From Paracoccaceae bacterium (GTDB lineage: Bacteria > Pseudomonadota > Alphaproteobacteria > Rhodobacterales > Rhodobacteraceae), in assembly GCA_014872875.1 (NCBI GenBank), contig WKFI01000012.1, forward strand, positions 372,001 through 436,000: 64,000 nucleotides of DNA. Reading direction: 5' to 3'. The position numbers were made by a program, and so were the translations under genes. The stretch's first letter is position 1, and each line of letters starts with the position of its first letter. A model generated the notes under the pieces. The model made no database searches, was not told the origin of the DNA, and saw nothing but the letters and a program-made list of their open reading frames with translations. Below are positions 25,166-34,335 of the stretch, one piece after another.

Positions 25166-26716
25166 TCAATACCATTCGTCGGGCATGGCGGCTTTGCGTT
25201 CCGCCACGAACTCGTTCAGGGCTGTGCGGGTGTGTTCCGGCATTGCCGGCGGCTCATATTCCGCCAGCATCTGCCGCCAGCGGGCCGCGGCGCGCTGGTC
25301 TGCGGTTTGGCGGCCGTTCTCATCCCAGGTCTCATAGGGGCCGCCTTCGGGCACCTGCGTTTCGAAGTTGGCGGTGGTGTAGTGGCGCAGAGTGTGGCTG
25401 GTGGAGAGGAAGTTCTCACCCGGTCCTGCCTCGCCATAGGCATCACGGCCAAAGGCCTCGTCATCGGTGGTGAACCCCTGCAGCATCTTCAGCATGGCAC
25501 CGCAATGGTCGAGGTCCATCACGAATTTCTCGTAGGACATCACCAGCCCGCCTTCGAGCCAGCCTGCCGCGTGCCAGACCTGATGGCCGCCGGATAGAAG
25601 CGTCGCCCACATCGCATCCGCGCTGTCCTGCATCGCCTGGCCGTCGGCGGAATTGGAAGCCGTAACCTGGCCGCCGCCGGAGCGTACCGGAACCCCCAGC
25701 CTACGGCCCAGTTGGCTCAGCGCCATGCTGGTCAGATTCGCCTCTGGAGAGCCAAAAGTCAGCGCGCCGGTGCGCAGGTTCATCGAAGAGTGAAAACTGC
25801 CGAAGACCACCGGGCAGCCGGGGCGCACCAGTTGCGTCAGGGCAATTCCGGCCATCGCCTCAGCCAGGGTTTGGGCGGCAGTGGCGGCAGGCGAAAGCGG
25901 CCCCATGGCGCCGGCAAAGATAGCGGGCGAGATGCAGACGCATTGGTTGGCCTCAGCATAAATGCGCAGGGAGGCCGACATCACCTCGTCATAGATCAGC
26001 GGCGAGTTGACGTTGATATTGGCCTGCATCACCGCGTTCCGGTCCAGAAACTCTGCGCCAAACGCCAATCGGGCCATTTTAACACTGTCCTCGGCGGCCT
26101 GCGCCGAGGTGACGCCGCCCATGAACGGTTTGTCCGAAAGGGTCAGGTGCGCCAGCATCATGTCCAGATGGCGCTTGTTCACCGGGATATCCGTCGGCTC
26201 GACCACCGTGCCGCCGGAATGATGCAGTGCGGGCGACATATGGGCAAGCTTCACGAAATTCTCAAAGTCCTCCAGCGTGGCATAGCGGCGGCCTTTCTCC
26301 AGGTCGCTGACAAAGGGCGAGCCATAGCCGGGCATCATCACCAGATTGTCGCCGCCCAGGATCACGCTGCGGGCCGGAGCGCAACCGTGCAGCAGGAACT
26401 CCACCGGGGCGGTTTTGCACAGCTGTCGGACATGCCCCGGTTCGAACCGGACCCGGACACCGTCAACCCGCGCGCCGGCTTCGGCAAAGAGCGCCAGCGC
26501 CGTGTCGTCGCCACGGAATTCGACCCCGACGTGTTCCAGGATCCATTCCGCCTGGGCTTCGATGCGGACAAGAGCAGTCTCGTCCAACAGATTGTAGGCC
26601 GGGATCTTGCGGTGCTGGTATACTGGTGTGACTTGTGGCGCATTGTGCCGGGTCAGCCTGCCCCGGCGCGATCTGCCGCGCTGGGTGATATAGGTTTGAG
26701 CGTTCATATTTCCCAA
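25166..26716 (-). CDS. MttB-family (trimethylamine methyltransferase-like) protein, full length
   Basis: About 513-516 residues. Two starts compete: TTG at 26716 has AGGAG eight bases upstream, while ATG at 26707 is 17 bases from that site; the difference is three residues. Full MttB architecture without an in-frame amber codon: PAYNLLDETALVRIEAQAEWIL at the start, GGDNLVMMPGYGSPFV, SGGTVVEPTDIPVN, NVNSPLIYD, ALTQLVRPGCPVVFGSFHSS and GEAGPGENFLS. Expected to transfer a methyl group from an amine to a corrinoid protein. No corrinoid protein gene lies in this window. Operon with the GcvT-like gene; divergent from a LysR gene. Paralogue of the gene ending at 1145. Confidence 0.9.
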   Translation of the reverse strand: MGNMNAQTYITQRGRSRRGRLTRHNAPQVTPVYQHRKIPAYNLLDETALVRIEAQAEWILEHVGVEFRGDDTALALFAEAGARVDGVRVRFEPGHVRQLCKTAPVEFLLHGCAPARSVILGGDNLVMMPGYGSPFVSDLEKGRRYATLEDFENFVKLAHMSPALHHSGGTVVEPTDIPVNKRHLDMMLAHLTLSDKPFMGGVTSAQAAEDSVKMARLAFGAEFLDRNAVMQANINVNSPLIYDEVMSASLRIYAEANQCVCISPAIFAGAMGPLSPAATAAQTLAEAMAGIALTQLVRPGCPVVFGSFHSSMNLRTGALTFGSPEANLTSMALSQLGRRLGVPVRSGGGQVTASNSADGQAMQDSADAMWATLLSGGHQVWHAAGWLEGGLVMSYEKFVMDLDHCGAMLKMLQGFTTDDEAFGRDAYGEAGPGENFLSTSHTLRHYTTANFETQVPEGGPYETWDENGRQTADQRAAARWRQMLAEYEPPAMPEHTRTALNEFVAERKAAMPDEWY

Positions 26717-26823
26717 CGTTGCGGCTCCTGAAGTGTTTCTCGGACTCCATATTTTGGGAATCTACCCCGCCAGCAATCGATTTTATTTGCTCACGGTGTT
26801 CAGGAATTTTATACGCTTAAGTC

Positions 26824-27693
26824 ATGCCAGTAGAATTCCGTCACCATGACAGTCTGCGCCTGTTTGCCGAGATCGCCCGCTACCGGAGCTTTTCCGATGC
26901 GGCGGAGGCGCTGAACATGACCAAGGGCGCGGTCAGCTATCAGGTCAAAACATTGGAGATGGATCTGGGATTTGCCCTGTTTCAGCGTGGCGCCCGCGGG
27001 GTGGTGCTGACACCAGGCGGGCTCAAGCTGCTGGCGGCTTGCCAAACCCACTATGAAGAGATCGAGGCCCAAATCTTGGCCCTCAAAGGGCTGTCCAACA
27101 GAACTTTGACGGTGGGCGTCTCCACCTATTTCGCCGCCCGCTGGCTTTCTCCCCGGCTGATGTCCTTCATGCAGGATTATCCGGACATCCAGCTGAGGCT
27201 GCAGCCGATGATCCGGCTGTTCGATCTGGAAGCTCAGGGCGTTGATATCGCCATCCGCTGGGGAAGTGGGCATTGGGAGGATGGCGAAGTTACGCCGTTT
27301 CTGCCCTGCCCGGCTTTTCCCGCAGGCAACGCTGCAGCACTGGAAACGGTGGAGCGGCTTGGCTGGGAGCAGGCGGTTTCAACCTTTACGCTGCTGCGTG
27401 ATCATGACGACAGCGATGCCTGGACAGACTGGCTGAATGTCGCGGGGCTGCCGCATCAAACCAGACGAGACACACTGATCATCCCTGACCCCAACGTGCG
27501 GGTTCAGGCGGTCGCTGATGGTCAGGGGATCGCCCTGATGGACACGCTGATCGAAAGGGAGCTGGAAGAGAAGAATCTGTTCCGATTGTCTCCGCATGCG
27601 TTGCATGACTACGGCTATTTTCTGGTCCACCCGCAAAAAGCGGATTCCCGAGACTGCGCCGCCGCGTTCTCAACATGGTTGCAAACCCAATAG
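26824..27693 (+). CDS. LysR family transcriptional regulator (GcvA-like)
   Basis: 289 residues. The N-terminal winged HTH is unmistakable (SLRLFAEIARYRSFSDAAEALNMTKGAVSYQVKTLEMDLGFALFQRGARGVVLT). The substrate-binding domain opens TLTVGVSTYFAARWLSPRLMSFMQDYPDIQLRLQ, with GVDIAIRWGSG of the GcvA subgroup. It diverges from the MttB/GcvT-like operon with a 107-base shared promoter region, the usual arrangement for a LysR activator of its neighbour. The inducer is presumably the methylated substrate. Confidence 0.92.
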   Translation: MPVEFRHHDSLRLFAEIARYRSFSDAAEALNMTKGAVSYQVKTLEMDLGFALFQRGARGVVLTPGGLKLLAACQTHYEEIEAQILALKGLSNRTLTVGVSTYFAARWLSPRLMSFMQDYPDIQLRLQPMIRLFDLEAQGVDIAIRWGSGHWEDGEVTPFLPCPAFPAGNAAALETVERLGWEQAVSTFTLLRDHDDSDAWTDWLNVAGLPHQTRRDTLIIPDPNVRVQAVADGQGIALMDTLIERELEEKNLFRLSPHALHDYGYFLVHPQKADSRDCAAAFSTWLQTQ

Positions 27694-28024
27694 ACCGAAA
27701 AATCTTGCTGAAAGGCTTCTGTGAGATTTTGCGCGAACAGGTTGGCCTCAAATCGCGTAAGTGCGGGGGCAAGTACGGTCCAGCTGTGGGCGCGACTGGC
27801 CGCAATGCCAGGTCGCGCTGCGGCATCTTGTGGATTGAGTGATGTTCGGTTTGGACCGTTCTCCTCCTTCAGAAGTTTCGCTGGGGGGAACCGTGATCAG
27901 CCTCGGACGCGTAGAGAACCAGGGCAACGACAAAGCTCAAAAATGGCAGGCGCAGCACTGGCGAGTATGGGCGGTTTGCCGCCATTCTCCGCAAAATGCA
28001 CCGAGGTCCATAATCCGGCGTCGG
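27694..28024. other. 331-base gap without a recognised gene
   Basis: Lies between the convergent LysR and UspA genes. A minus-strand frame (27748-27933) exists but shows no family motif. No T-tract terminator recognised. Confidence 0.45.
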
Positions 28025-28432
28025 TCACCGCACCACGTGCACCGCACATTGGGCATGACGTACGACCCGAGACGCGGTTGATCCAAGGAACAGGTCCTGC
28101 ATCCCCGGGCGATGTCCCGTGATGACGATGCAGTCTTTTGTGTGCTTCTGAGCGTAGTCCAGTATCGCACGGGCTGAATGCCCCTCGATGACGACAATTT
28201 CAATGTTTTCAATGCCGTCAGACAAGGGCTCAAGCTTCTTGGTCACGATTTCTCGGGCATCTTCAATGTGGTTTTCAGGAAGAACTTCTCTGGCATAGTC
28301 GGGCAGGTGTTCCAGAACATGCAGGACCGTGATCTTCCCACCATTCTCTCGGATGGCTTGGGCGATTTCGAGTGCTTCATGGGCGTCGCGTCCTGCTTCG
28401 AATGCAACGGGCACAAGAACGTTGTTATACAT
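28025..28432 (-). CDS. universal stress protein (UspA family)
   Basis: 135 residues. Opens MYNNVLVPVAF and ends with the ATP-binding pattern ITGHRPGMQDLFLGSTASRVVRHAQCAVHVVR (G-x2-x9-G-S/T type). Single-domain Usp that probably binds ATP and forms dimers. It starts 63 bases after the stop of the malonyl-CoA synthetase gene on the same strand, so it may be the last gene of the malonate transcript or have its own promoter. Its role in malonate metabolism, if any, is unknown; Usp genes beside TRAP transporters are common. Confidence 0.9.
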   Translation of the reverse strand: MYNNVLVPVAFEAGRDAHEALEIAQAIRENGGKITVLHVLEHLPDYAREVLPENHIEDAREIVTKKLEPLSDGIENIEIVVIEGHSARAILDYAQKHTKDCIVITGHRPGMQDLFLGSTASRVVRHAQCAVHVVR

Positions 28433-28495
28433 TTTCGGATCTCCAAAACTGATTTTGACGGGCGTGGGGAGCGCACGCCCGCCGGGCGGGAGCGT

Positions 28496-30010
28496 TCAGG
28501 ACGCGAACATCGCCTTGTATTGCTCTCGCAGGATGTTTTTCTGAACCTTGCCCATCGTATTGCGGGGAAGTTCATCCAGAATGACCAGCTTGCGGGGATG
28601 TTTGAACCGGGCCAGGGATTGACGCACGACGTCCATCATCGCTTCGGTATCTGGCGAAGCGCCGTTTTCAGCGACAATCACCCCCAACACGGTTTCGCCA
28701 AAATCTGGATGCGGCACGCCGATCACGGCACTTTCCAGAACACCGGGCTGATCGTCCAGAACCAGCTCGATTTCCTTGGGATAAATGTTGTAGCCGCCCG
28801 AGATGATAAGGTCCTTGTTGCGACCAACAATGTGAACATAGCCGTCCTCGTCGATCTTGCCCAAGTCCCCGGTGATGAAGAACCCGTCTTCTCGCAGCTC
28901 GGCGGCCGTCTTTTCCGGCATCTGCCAATAGCCCTTGAAGACGTTCGGCCCACGCACCTCGATCTGACCCACGTCGCCATCCGGCAGCGTCTCGCCAGTG
29001 TCGGGATTGGTGATCTTGAGTTCGACCCCGGGCAACGGGAAGCCGACGGTGCCGGCCCGGCGTTCTCCGTCAAAGGGGTTCGAGGTGTTCATGTTGGTTT
29101 CGGTCATGCCATAGCGTTCGAGGATCCGGTGACCCGTGCGTTCTTCGAACTGGCTATGGGTTTCAGCCAACAATGGGGCTGAGCCGGACACGAACAAGCG
29201 CATGTGCGCGGCAAGATCGCGGTTGAAACGCGCATCACCCAACAGGCGGGTATAGAAGGTCGGAACCCCCATCATGGTGGTGGCCTCTGGCATCCGATCG
29301 ACGATCTGGTCCAGATCGAATTTCGGCATGAAGATCATGCTGCTGCCAGCTGCCAGCGTGACGTTGGTTGCCACAAACAGCCCGTGCGTGTGGAAGATCG
29401 GCAAGGCATGCAACAGGACGTCATCCGAGGTGAAACGCCATTCGGTGACAAGCGTCTGCGCGTTTGACAGAAGGTTGTCCTGGGTCAGCATGGCCCCTTT
29501 TGAGCGACCTGTGGTTCCGGATGTATAGAGGAAAGCCGCCAGGTCATCGCTCTGTCGATCAACCGTGGTAAAGCTCTCGGGCATGACCCGCGCTTGCGCC
29601 ATCAGTGTCCCCCTGCCATCGGCATCCATCGTTTCGACCTGTGCGCCAAGGCTCTTTGCGACCTTGCCCAGCTGCGCTTCGCTCTTGCTATCGCAGACGA
29701 TCAGGGATGCACCGCTGTTTTCGATGAAGTAGCTGAGCTCATCGACCGTGTAGGCCGTATTGAGCGGCAGAAAAACCAGTCCAGCCTGTGCGCAGGCTGC
29801 ATAGAGCGCCAGCGCGTCCGGGGATTTCTCAACTTGGACCGCGACCCGGTCACCGGGCTTCAACCCGATCTGAGCCGTCACATTGGCAATCTGAGCGCTT
29901 GTTGCCAGGAAGTCCTGGTGCGTGATCACCTGACCGTCAAGCAGGCGCAGGAAGGGCGTGGTCTTTCCGGCGTGGATGCCAAAAAGACCGTCATAGAGAG
30001 GATTTGCCAT
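28496..30010 (-). CDS. matB: malonyl-CoA synthetase
   Basis: 504 residues from the ATG at 30010 (GAAAGG upstream). AMP-forming acyl-CoA synthetase of the MatB clade: P-loop YTSGTTGRSKGAMLTQ, HALPIFHTHGLF, the MatB-type acceptor motif ERYGMTETNMNTSNP, ITGDLGKIDEDGYVHIVGRNKDLIISGGYNIYPKEIE, and the catalytic lysine in PRNTMGKVQKN. Makes malonyl-CoA from malonate, CoA and ATP. Four bases after the malonyl-CoA decarboxylase gene; together they convert malonate to acetyl-CoA. Confidence 0.95.
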   Translation of the reverse strand: MANPLYDGLFGIHAGKTTPFLRLLDGQVITHQDFLATSAQIANVTAQIGLKPGDRVAVQVEKSPDALALYAACAQAGLVFLPLNTAYTVDELSYFIENSGASLIVCDSKSEAQLGKVAKSLGAQVETMDADGRGTLMAQARVMPESFTTVDRQSDDLAAFLYTSGTTGRSKGAMLTQDNLLSNAQTLVTEWRFTSDDVLLHALPIFHTHGLFVATNVTLAAGSSMIFMPKFDLDQIVDRMPEATTMMGVPTFYTRLLGDARFNRDLAAHMRLFVSGSAPLLAETHSQFEERTGHRILERYGMTETNMNTSNPFDGERRAGTVGFPLPGVELKITNPDTGETLPDGDVGQIEVRGPNVFKGYWQMPEKTAAELREDGFFITGDLGKIDEDGYVHIVGRNKDLIISGGYNIYPKEIELVLDDQPGVLESAVIGVPHPDFGETVLGVIVAENGASPDTEAMMDVVRQSLARFKHPRKLVILDELPRNTMGKVQKNILREQYKAMFAS

Positions 30011-30014
30011 TAGG

Positions 30015-31274
30015 TTACCTTTCTTCGGTCGTGGGAATCGCAACAGGTCCGGCCATCGCCCGGACTTCGGGCTTAGCAACGACTTCGCGGGTGGTTGCGA
30101 AATTCTCGTGGTTCTGCGCGACCTTCGAGAGGTCGTAGAGATAGTTCACCATGGTGCCGCCCGACTGTGCGCGCCCCTTGTCCGATATGTCGGCATCGGC
30201 ATGCACTGCGTGAACAATCGCACCATTCCCAAGATGAAATCGGGCCACTGGGTCAAAGGGCAAACCGCCACGGGATTTGGCATTCAGAAGGTAATGCGCA
30301 GCCAGCGCCCGCATGTGTTCTGGATCGTCAGTGGTCCAGGTCAGGCCAACTTGCTTCAGCCATTTGGTTAGCTGTGGAATGGGCGACAGGGTCACAAAGG
30401 TTCTCAACCCCGCAAGTTCAGCAGACAGATCAGCTGCGACTTGTTTGATGAGCGAGTTCCCAAAGGAAATGCTGGCCAGACCGGCCTGACAGTTGGAGAT
30501 CGAGTAGAACACAGCCGTGTCTGCCGCTTCCGCCGGCAGCGCGTCACGGTCTTCAGCCAGCAAGGCCTGAACCGATCCCGGGATCCCCTTGGTCAAGGCC
30601 ACCTCGACAAAAATCAGGGGTTCATCCGGCATCGACGGATGAAAGAACGCGAAACAACGGCGATCTGTGGGTTCCAACCGGCGGCGCAGATCATCCCAAC
30701 TGTCGATGGCATGCACCGCTTCGTATGCGATGATCTTTTCCAGAATATGCGCAGGGCTTGTCCAGTTGATCGGACGCAAGACAAGGAAACCGCGATTGAA
30801 CCAGGAAGCAAAGAGGTGGCGAAAGTCCAAATCCAACGCCTGAAGTTCCGGTTCCTTGCCACCCAACCGCAACAGGTCGGCCCGCATCTTGACCAATGCC
30901 CCCGTAGCACCGGGAACGCGGTTCAGGCGGCGAACGAACTCTTGCCGAGTGGGTTCGGCAGCCTCGGCAAAGGCTCGGTAACTGGCCTTTGAGGGGCTCC
31001 GTTCATACTCGTCCAGCGTGGTGCGCACGGCCTCGGGGTCGATGTTCATCGTGGTGGCGATGTCCCGGAAGAACGCAAGCTTGTCCGCATCTTCCAGCTC
31101 ATCAAACCGCGACAGGATCTCCTGCGCCAATGCCAGCCCCGAGGTTTCGCCCGCCGATCCGACCAATGCTGTGGCCATTTCAGTCAGCGGGCGACCGTCC
31201 TCGGCCACATCCGGTGTCTCGCGGCGATAACGCCGCTCGAACACCGTCGAGAGAAGATCGGCAAGCAGGGTCAT
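30015..31274 (-). CDS. matA: malonyl-CoA decarboxylase
   Basis: 419 residues, single-domain MCD family. An N-terminal helical oligomerisation region to about 170, then the GNAT-like catalytic domain: FHPSMPDEPLIFVEVALTKGIPGSVQALL and VFYSISNCQAGLASISFGNSLIKQV (the Ser of this block is a family catalytic residue), then FHLGNGAIVHAVHADAD near the end with the catalytic His. Converts malonyl-CoA to acetyl-CoA and CO2. The start overlaps the transporter gene by four bases. Confidence 0.95.
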   Translation of the reverse strand: MTLLADLLSTVFERRYRRETPDVAEDGRPLTEMATALVGSAGETSGLALAQEILSRFDELEDADKLAFFRDIATTMNIDPEAVRTTLDEYERSPSKASYRAFAEAAEPTRQEFVRRLNRVPGATGALVKMRADLLRLGGKEPELQALDLDFRHLFASWFNRGFLVLRPINWTSPAHILEKIIAYEAVHAIDSWDDLRRRLEPTDRRCFAFFHPSMPDEPLIFVEVALTKGIPGSVQALLAEDRDALPAEAADTAVFYSISNCQAGLASISFGNSLIKQVAADLSAELAGLRTFVTLSPIPQLTKWLKQVGLTWTTDDPEHMRALAAHYLLNAKSRGGLPFDPVARFHLGNGAIVHAVHADADISDKGRAQSGGTMVNYLYDLSKVAQNHENFATTREVVAKPEVRAMAGPVAIPTTEER

Positions 31275-32587
31275 ACCGCCGCTCCCATGATGAAGTCAGG
31301 CAGCCAGGTGGCCAAGCCCGGGAACAGGCAGAGCAGGATAATCGCCAACACCATGCAGGCCACGAAAGGCAGCGATCCAGTCAGGATGGTTTTGAGCGAG
31401 ATATCCGGCGCGATACCGTTGATCACGTAAAGGTTCAGACCAACGGGCGGCGAGATCAGCCCGATTTCCATGTTGATGGTCAGCACAACCGCGAACCAGA
31501 TCGGGTCAAAACCTGCAGTGGTGATGATCGGCAGCAGGATGGGCGCGGCCATCAGGATCACCGCCACTGGGGGCAGGAAGAAGCCGGCGATCAGCAGAAA
31601 CACGTTGACGGCGCCCATCAGAACCCAGCGGTTCACGTCCAGTGTCCCGATCCATTCGGCAATCGACTGGGTGATGAACAGCGAGCTGAGCATGTAGGAA
31701 AAGACACCAGCGGCGGCGATGATGAAGAGGATCATCACGCTCTCTTTGGTGCTGTCACGCAGGACGACCCAGATCGCGCTCGGGTGCCATAGCTTATAAA
31801 TGATAATGGCGATCAACAGGCAGAGCAGCGCCCCAACGGCAGCAGTTTCCGAAGGCGTGGCGATACCGCCATACATGGCATAGAGCACCCCCAGAATGAT
31901 GCCGAGGAAGGGCAGCACGCGGGGCAGGATCTCGAACCTCTCGGCCCAGGTATAGCTGCCAGACCCCAGGCGGGTCGCATCACCAGACCTCCAGGTCGAA
32001 TAGAGCGACCAGATCATGAACAGACCGACCAGCATCAGCCCGGGGATCACACCAGCCAGGAACAGGCGGCCGATCGAAGTTTCGGTTGCGATGCCGTAGA
32101 CGATCATGGTGACCGAGGGCGGGATCAGAATGCCAAGCGTACCTCCGGCCGCAATCGACCCTGCTGCCACACCGTCGGGGTAGCCGCGTTTGCGCATCTC
32201 GGGGATGCCCATCTTGCCGATGGCAGCACAGGTTGCCGGTGAAGATCCCGACATGGCGGCAAAGAGCGCGCAGGCGCCAAGGTTAGAAACAACCAGACCG
32301 CCGGGAATGCGGGTCAACCAGCGTTCAAGCGCCTCGTAGAGGTCGGCCCCTGCCCGCGTGGAGGCAATTGAAGCCCCCATGATGATGAACATCGGGATCG
32401 AGAGCAGAGCGAAGTTGTCGAGCTTGCCGAACAGGATTTCGGGCATCAGTTCGAGCGAGCGTGGGCCGTCAAAGATGATCAGGAAACCGGCAGAGACGAT
32501 CAGCAGGCCAATGGCCACGGACACGCCGGAGAAGAGTACGAGGATGGTGGCAACCGCCACGATCCCACCAAGCAGAAGCGGGTCCAT
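31271..32587 (-). CDS. dctM: TRAP transporter large permease (DctM family), malonate uptake
   Basis: 438 residues with about 12 hydrophobic segments. DctM hallmarks: GILIPPSVTMIVYGIATETSIGRLFLAGVIPGL, MSGSSPATCAAIGKMGIPEMRKRGY and ISPPVGLNLYVINGIAPDI. This is the ion-coupled permease in the inner membrane. Its start overlaps the small permease stop (TAATG) and its stop overlaps matA. Substrate malonate is inferred from the operon; a TRAP system for malonate (MatPQM) has been described in Sinorhizobium meliloti. Confidence 0.93.
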   Translation of the reverse strand: MDPLLLGGIVAVATILVLFSGVSVAIGLLIVSAGFLIIFDGPRSLELMPEILFGKLDNFALLSIPMFIIMGASIASTRAGADLYEALERWLTRIPGGLVVSNLGACALFAAMSGSSPATCAAIGKMGIPEMRKRGYPDGVAAGSIAAGGTLGILIPPSVTMIVYGIATETSIGRLFLAGVIPGLMLVGLFMIWSLYSTWRSGDATRLGSGSYTWAERFEILPRVLPFLGIILGVLYAMYGGIATPSETAAVGALLCLLIAIIIYKLWHPSAIWVVLRDSTKESVMILFIIAAAGVFSYMLSSLFITQSIAEWIGTLDVNRWVLMGAVNVFLLIAGFFLPPVAVILMAAPILLPIITTAGFDPIWFAVVLTINMEIGLISPPVGLNLYVINGIAPDISLKTILTGSLPFVACMVLAIILLCLFPGLATWLPDFIMGAAV

Positions 32588-33135
32588 TAGGTGTCCTCCA
32601 GACCAAAGGGTTTGTCGATACCGGTCAAAACTGCGACGAGATCAGCAATCAGTTGCAACATCAGCAGGCCAAAGCCCACCGGCAGCGCCAGATAAGGGAT
32701 CCACAGGCGCACGCCCCAGACGGTGTCGGAACGCCAGCCGCGATCCCAGGCGAAGTGCCAGTATTCGTAGCCGTAAAACAGCATGACCGAGACGATGGCG
32801 ATCGACAGAACCGACGTCAGGATTGCCATGAAGAACCGCGGGCGCGGTGCCAGCGAAAGCGGTATCAGGTCGACATTGACGTGCCCGCGCAGGCGCTGAA
32901 CATAAGGTAGTCCAACCAGAGTTGCTGCAATGACCAGATAGATGACAGCCTCGGTCTGCCAGACGGTCGAGCCGTTCAGGACAAAGCGCACTATGATCAT
33001 CTGGCAGGTGATGGCGACGGCGGCGACGATCATGCCTGCAGAACACCAGCCAGCCAGTGTCGAGAGTGCCGCGACGACGCGGAGGAAGGGATTGTTCCCG
33101 GTACGGGACGCAACGGCAGAGCTTTGACCAGCCAC
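32587..33135 (-). CDS. dctQ: TRAP transporter small permease (DctQ family)
   Basis: 182 residues from the GTG at 33135, five bases after AGGAGG; the GTG at 33141 overlaps that site and is not used. Four hydrophobic segments with the DctQ patterns MIIVRFVLNGSTVWQTEAVIYLVIAATLVGLPYVQRLRGHVNVDL and YLALPVGFGLLMLQLIADL. It pairs with the large permease. Translationally coupled to dctM by a one-base overlap. A hairpin between it and dctP probably lowers its expression relative to the binding protein. Confidence 0.9.
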   Translation of the reverse strand: MAGQSSAVASRTGNNPFLRVVAALSTLAGWCSAGMIVAAVAITCQMIIVRFVLNGSTVWQTEAVIYLVIAATLVGLPYVQRLRGHVNVDLIPLSLAPRPRFFMAILTSVLSIAIVSVMLFYGYEYWHFAWDRGWRSDTVWGVRLWIPYLALPVGFGLLMLQLIADLVAVLTGIDKPFGLEDT

Positions 33136-33172
33136 GTGCACCTCCTGTTGTTATTGGAAAGGTAAGTCGGCG

Positions 33173-33200
33173 AAAAATGGGGCGGATTCCCACCCGCCCC
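33173..33200 (-). terminator. intra-operon hairpin between dctP and dctQ
   Basis: On the minus strand GGGGCGG / CCGCCCC arms followed by ATTTTT. Placed to let a high level of binding-protein mRNA end here while some transcripts read into the permease genes. Confidence 0.6.
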
Positions 33201-33209
33201 GCGCAGCGA

Positions 33210-34196
33210 TCAATCGACGGCCAGTGCCAGATCGAGCAGCGCCTGCCCGTCTTCCACCTCTTCGACGAATTTCTTGTACGAGGTTTCCATCGCCAAGCTG
33301 CGCCAGGCCTCAAAGTCCTCGGCCGACATGTCTGCGATTTCGACCCCTGCTTCGGCAAAGACCTTGGTGGATGCAGCGTCCTGTTTCTTGGCTTCTTCCA
33401 GGTAATATGCCTCAGCTTTTTCTGAAGCAGCCAACAGCGCGGCTTGCTGCTCTTCTGTAAGGCCTTCAAAGGTGCGTTTGTTCATCAGAAGAGGCTGATA
33501 CATGAACCACAAAGCGACATCGCCTGCCGGTGTGTAGCAGCTGACCTGCTCATAGATGCGGTAGCTGACGAAGGACGACGAAGACGTGTTGGCGGCCTGA
33601 AGAACCCCGGTCTGCATCGCATTGTAGATTTCCGACGAAGCCATCGACGCAATCGAGGCATCGGCACCGGCCAGCATCTGTTCAAACGACTTGCCAGCCG
33701 CACGGGTCTGCAGCCCTTTCACGTCTTCGGGCTTGGTGATGCATTTGTCCTTCCCTGCAAAGCCCCCGGCCAAATATCCGTGAACAAGCACCATGACGTC
33801 ATCTTCGGCCATCTTGGCTTCAAGCGCTTCCATGAAGGGAGAATTCGAAAGGCGTGCAGCGTGATCATGGTTTTTCACAAGACCCGGCATCAGAGTCAGG
33901 TTGTAAGCGGGCTGCTGACCCCCGGCGTAGGACAGTGGCAGAACGGTCATGTCCAACTGTCCCCGACTCAACGGCTTGTATTGTTCGCGCGGCTTGAACA
34001 GGGATTTTGAGCCGAAGATTTTGATGTTCAGATCCACATCGGCTGCTGCAACTTCATCGGCAACGATCTGCGCGACCTGGTGGCGAATATCTTTGCTCGA
34101 CCATTGGTGAGACAGACGCAGTTCGGTTGCGCCCGCCAAAGTGCCCATGGAAGCAAGCGCCAGCGCGGCCACGGCAGTCTTCAGAATGGGTTTCAT
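33210..34196 (-). CDS. dctP: TRAP transporter substrate-binding protein (DctP family), malonate uptake
   Basis: 328 residues from the ATG at 34196 after GAGGAGG. Signal peptide MKPILKTAVAALALASMGTLAGATE, then a periplasmic DctP fold: LRLSHQWSSKDIRHQVAQIVADEV, KSLFKPREQYKPLSRGQLDM, and the substrate-anchoring Arg region VKGLQTRAAGKSFEQML. Captures malonate (by context) for the DctQM permease. First gene of the operon; divergent from the GntR regulator, with a palindromic operator in between. Confidence 0.92.
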   Translation of the reverse strand: MKPILKTAVAALALASMGTLAGATELRLSHQWSSKDIRHQVAQIVADEVAAADVDLNIKIFGSKSLFKPREQYKPLSRGQLDMTVLPLSYAGGQQPAYNLTLMPGLVKNHDHAARLSNSPFMEALEAKMAEDDVMVLVHGYLAGGFAGKDKCITKPEDVKGLQTRAAGKSFEQMLAGADASIASMASSEIYNAMQTGVLQAANTSSSSFVSYRIYEQVSCYTPAGDVALWFMYQPLLMNKRTFEGLTEEQQAALLAASEKAEAYYLEEAKKQDAASTKVFAEAGVEIADMSAEDFEAWRSLAMETSYKKFVEEVEDGQALLDLALAVD

Positions 34197-34279
34197 GTTT
34201 TCCTCCTCCAAGAATCCAACCCGGAATACACCTGGGATGCCCTAACGATTGGCAGATTATGTTTTTCAGGTCAACATTT

Positions 34280-34289
34280 TTGTATACAA
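34280..34289. promoter_or_regulatory. perfect TTGTATACAA palindrome, candidate MatR-type operator
   Basis: Lies in the divergent promoter region between the TRAP operon and the GntR gene. Its TGTATACA core matches operators of FadR-type (FCD) GntR regulators, including the MatR site of Rhizobium malonate genes as I recall it. Confidence 0.7.
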
Positions 34290-34303
34290 GAATAAGATTC
34301 TTG
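34287..34303. promoter_or_regulatory. second inverted repeat CAAGAAT-AAG-ATTCTTG
   Basis: Arms of seven bases, loop of three, overlapping the end of the TTGTATACAA palindrome. Could be a second half-site set or part of a complex operator. Confidence 0.45.
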
Positions 34304-34335
34304 AGTTTCACAATGGCATTTGGTAATGCGAATTC

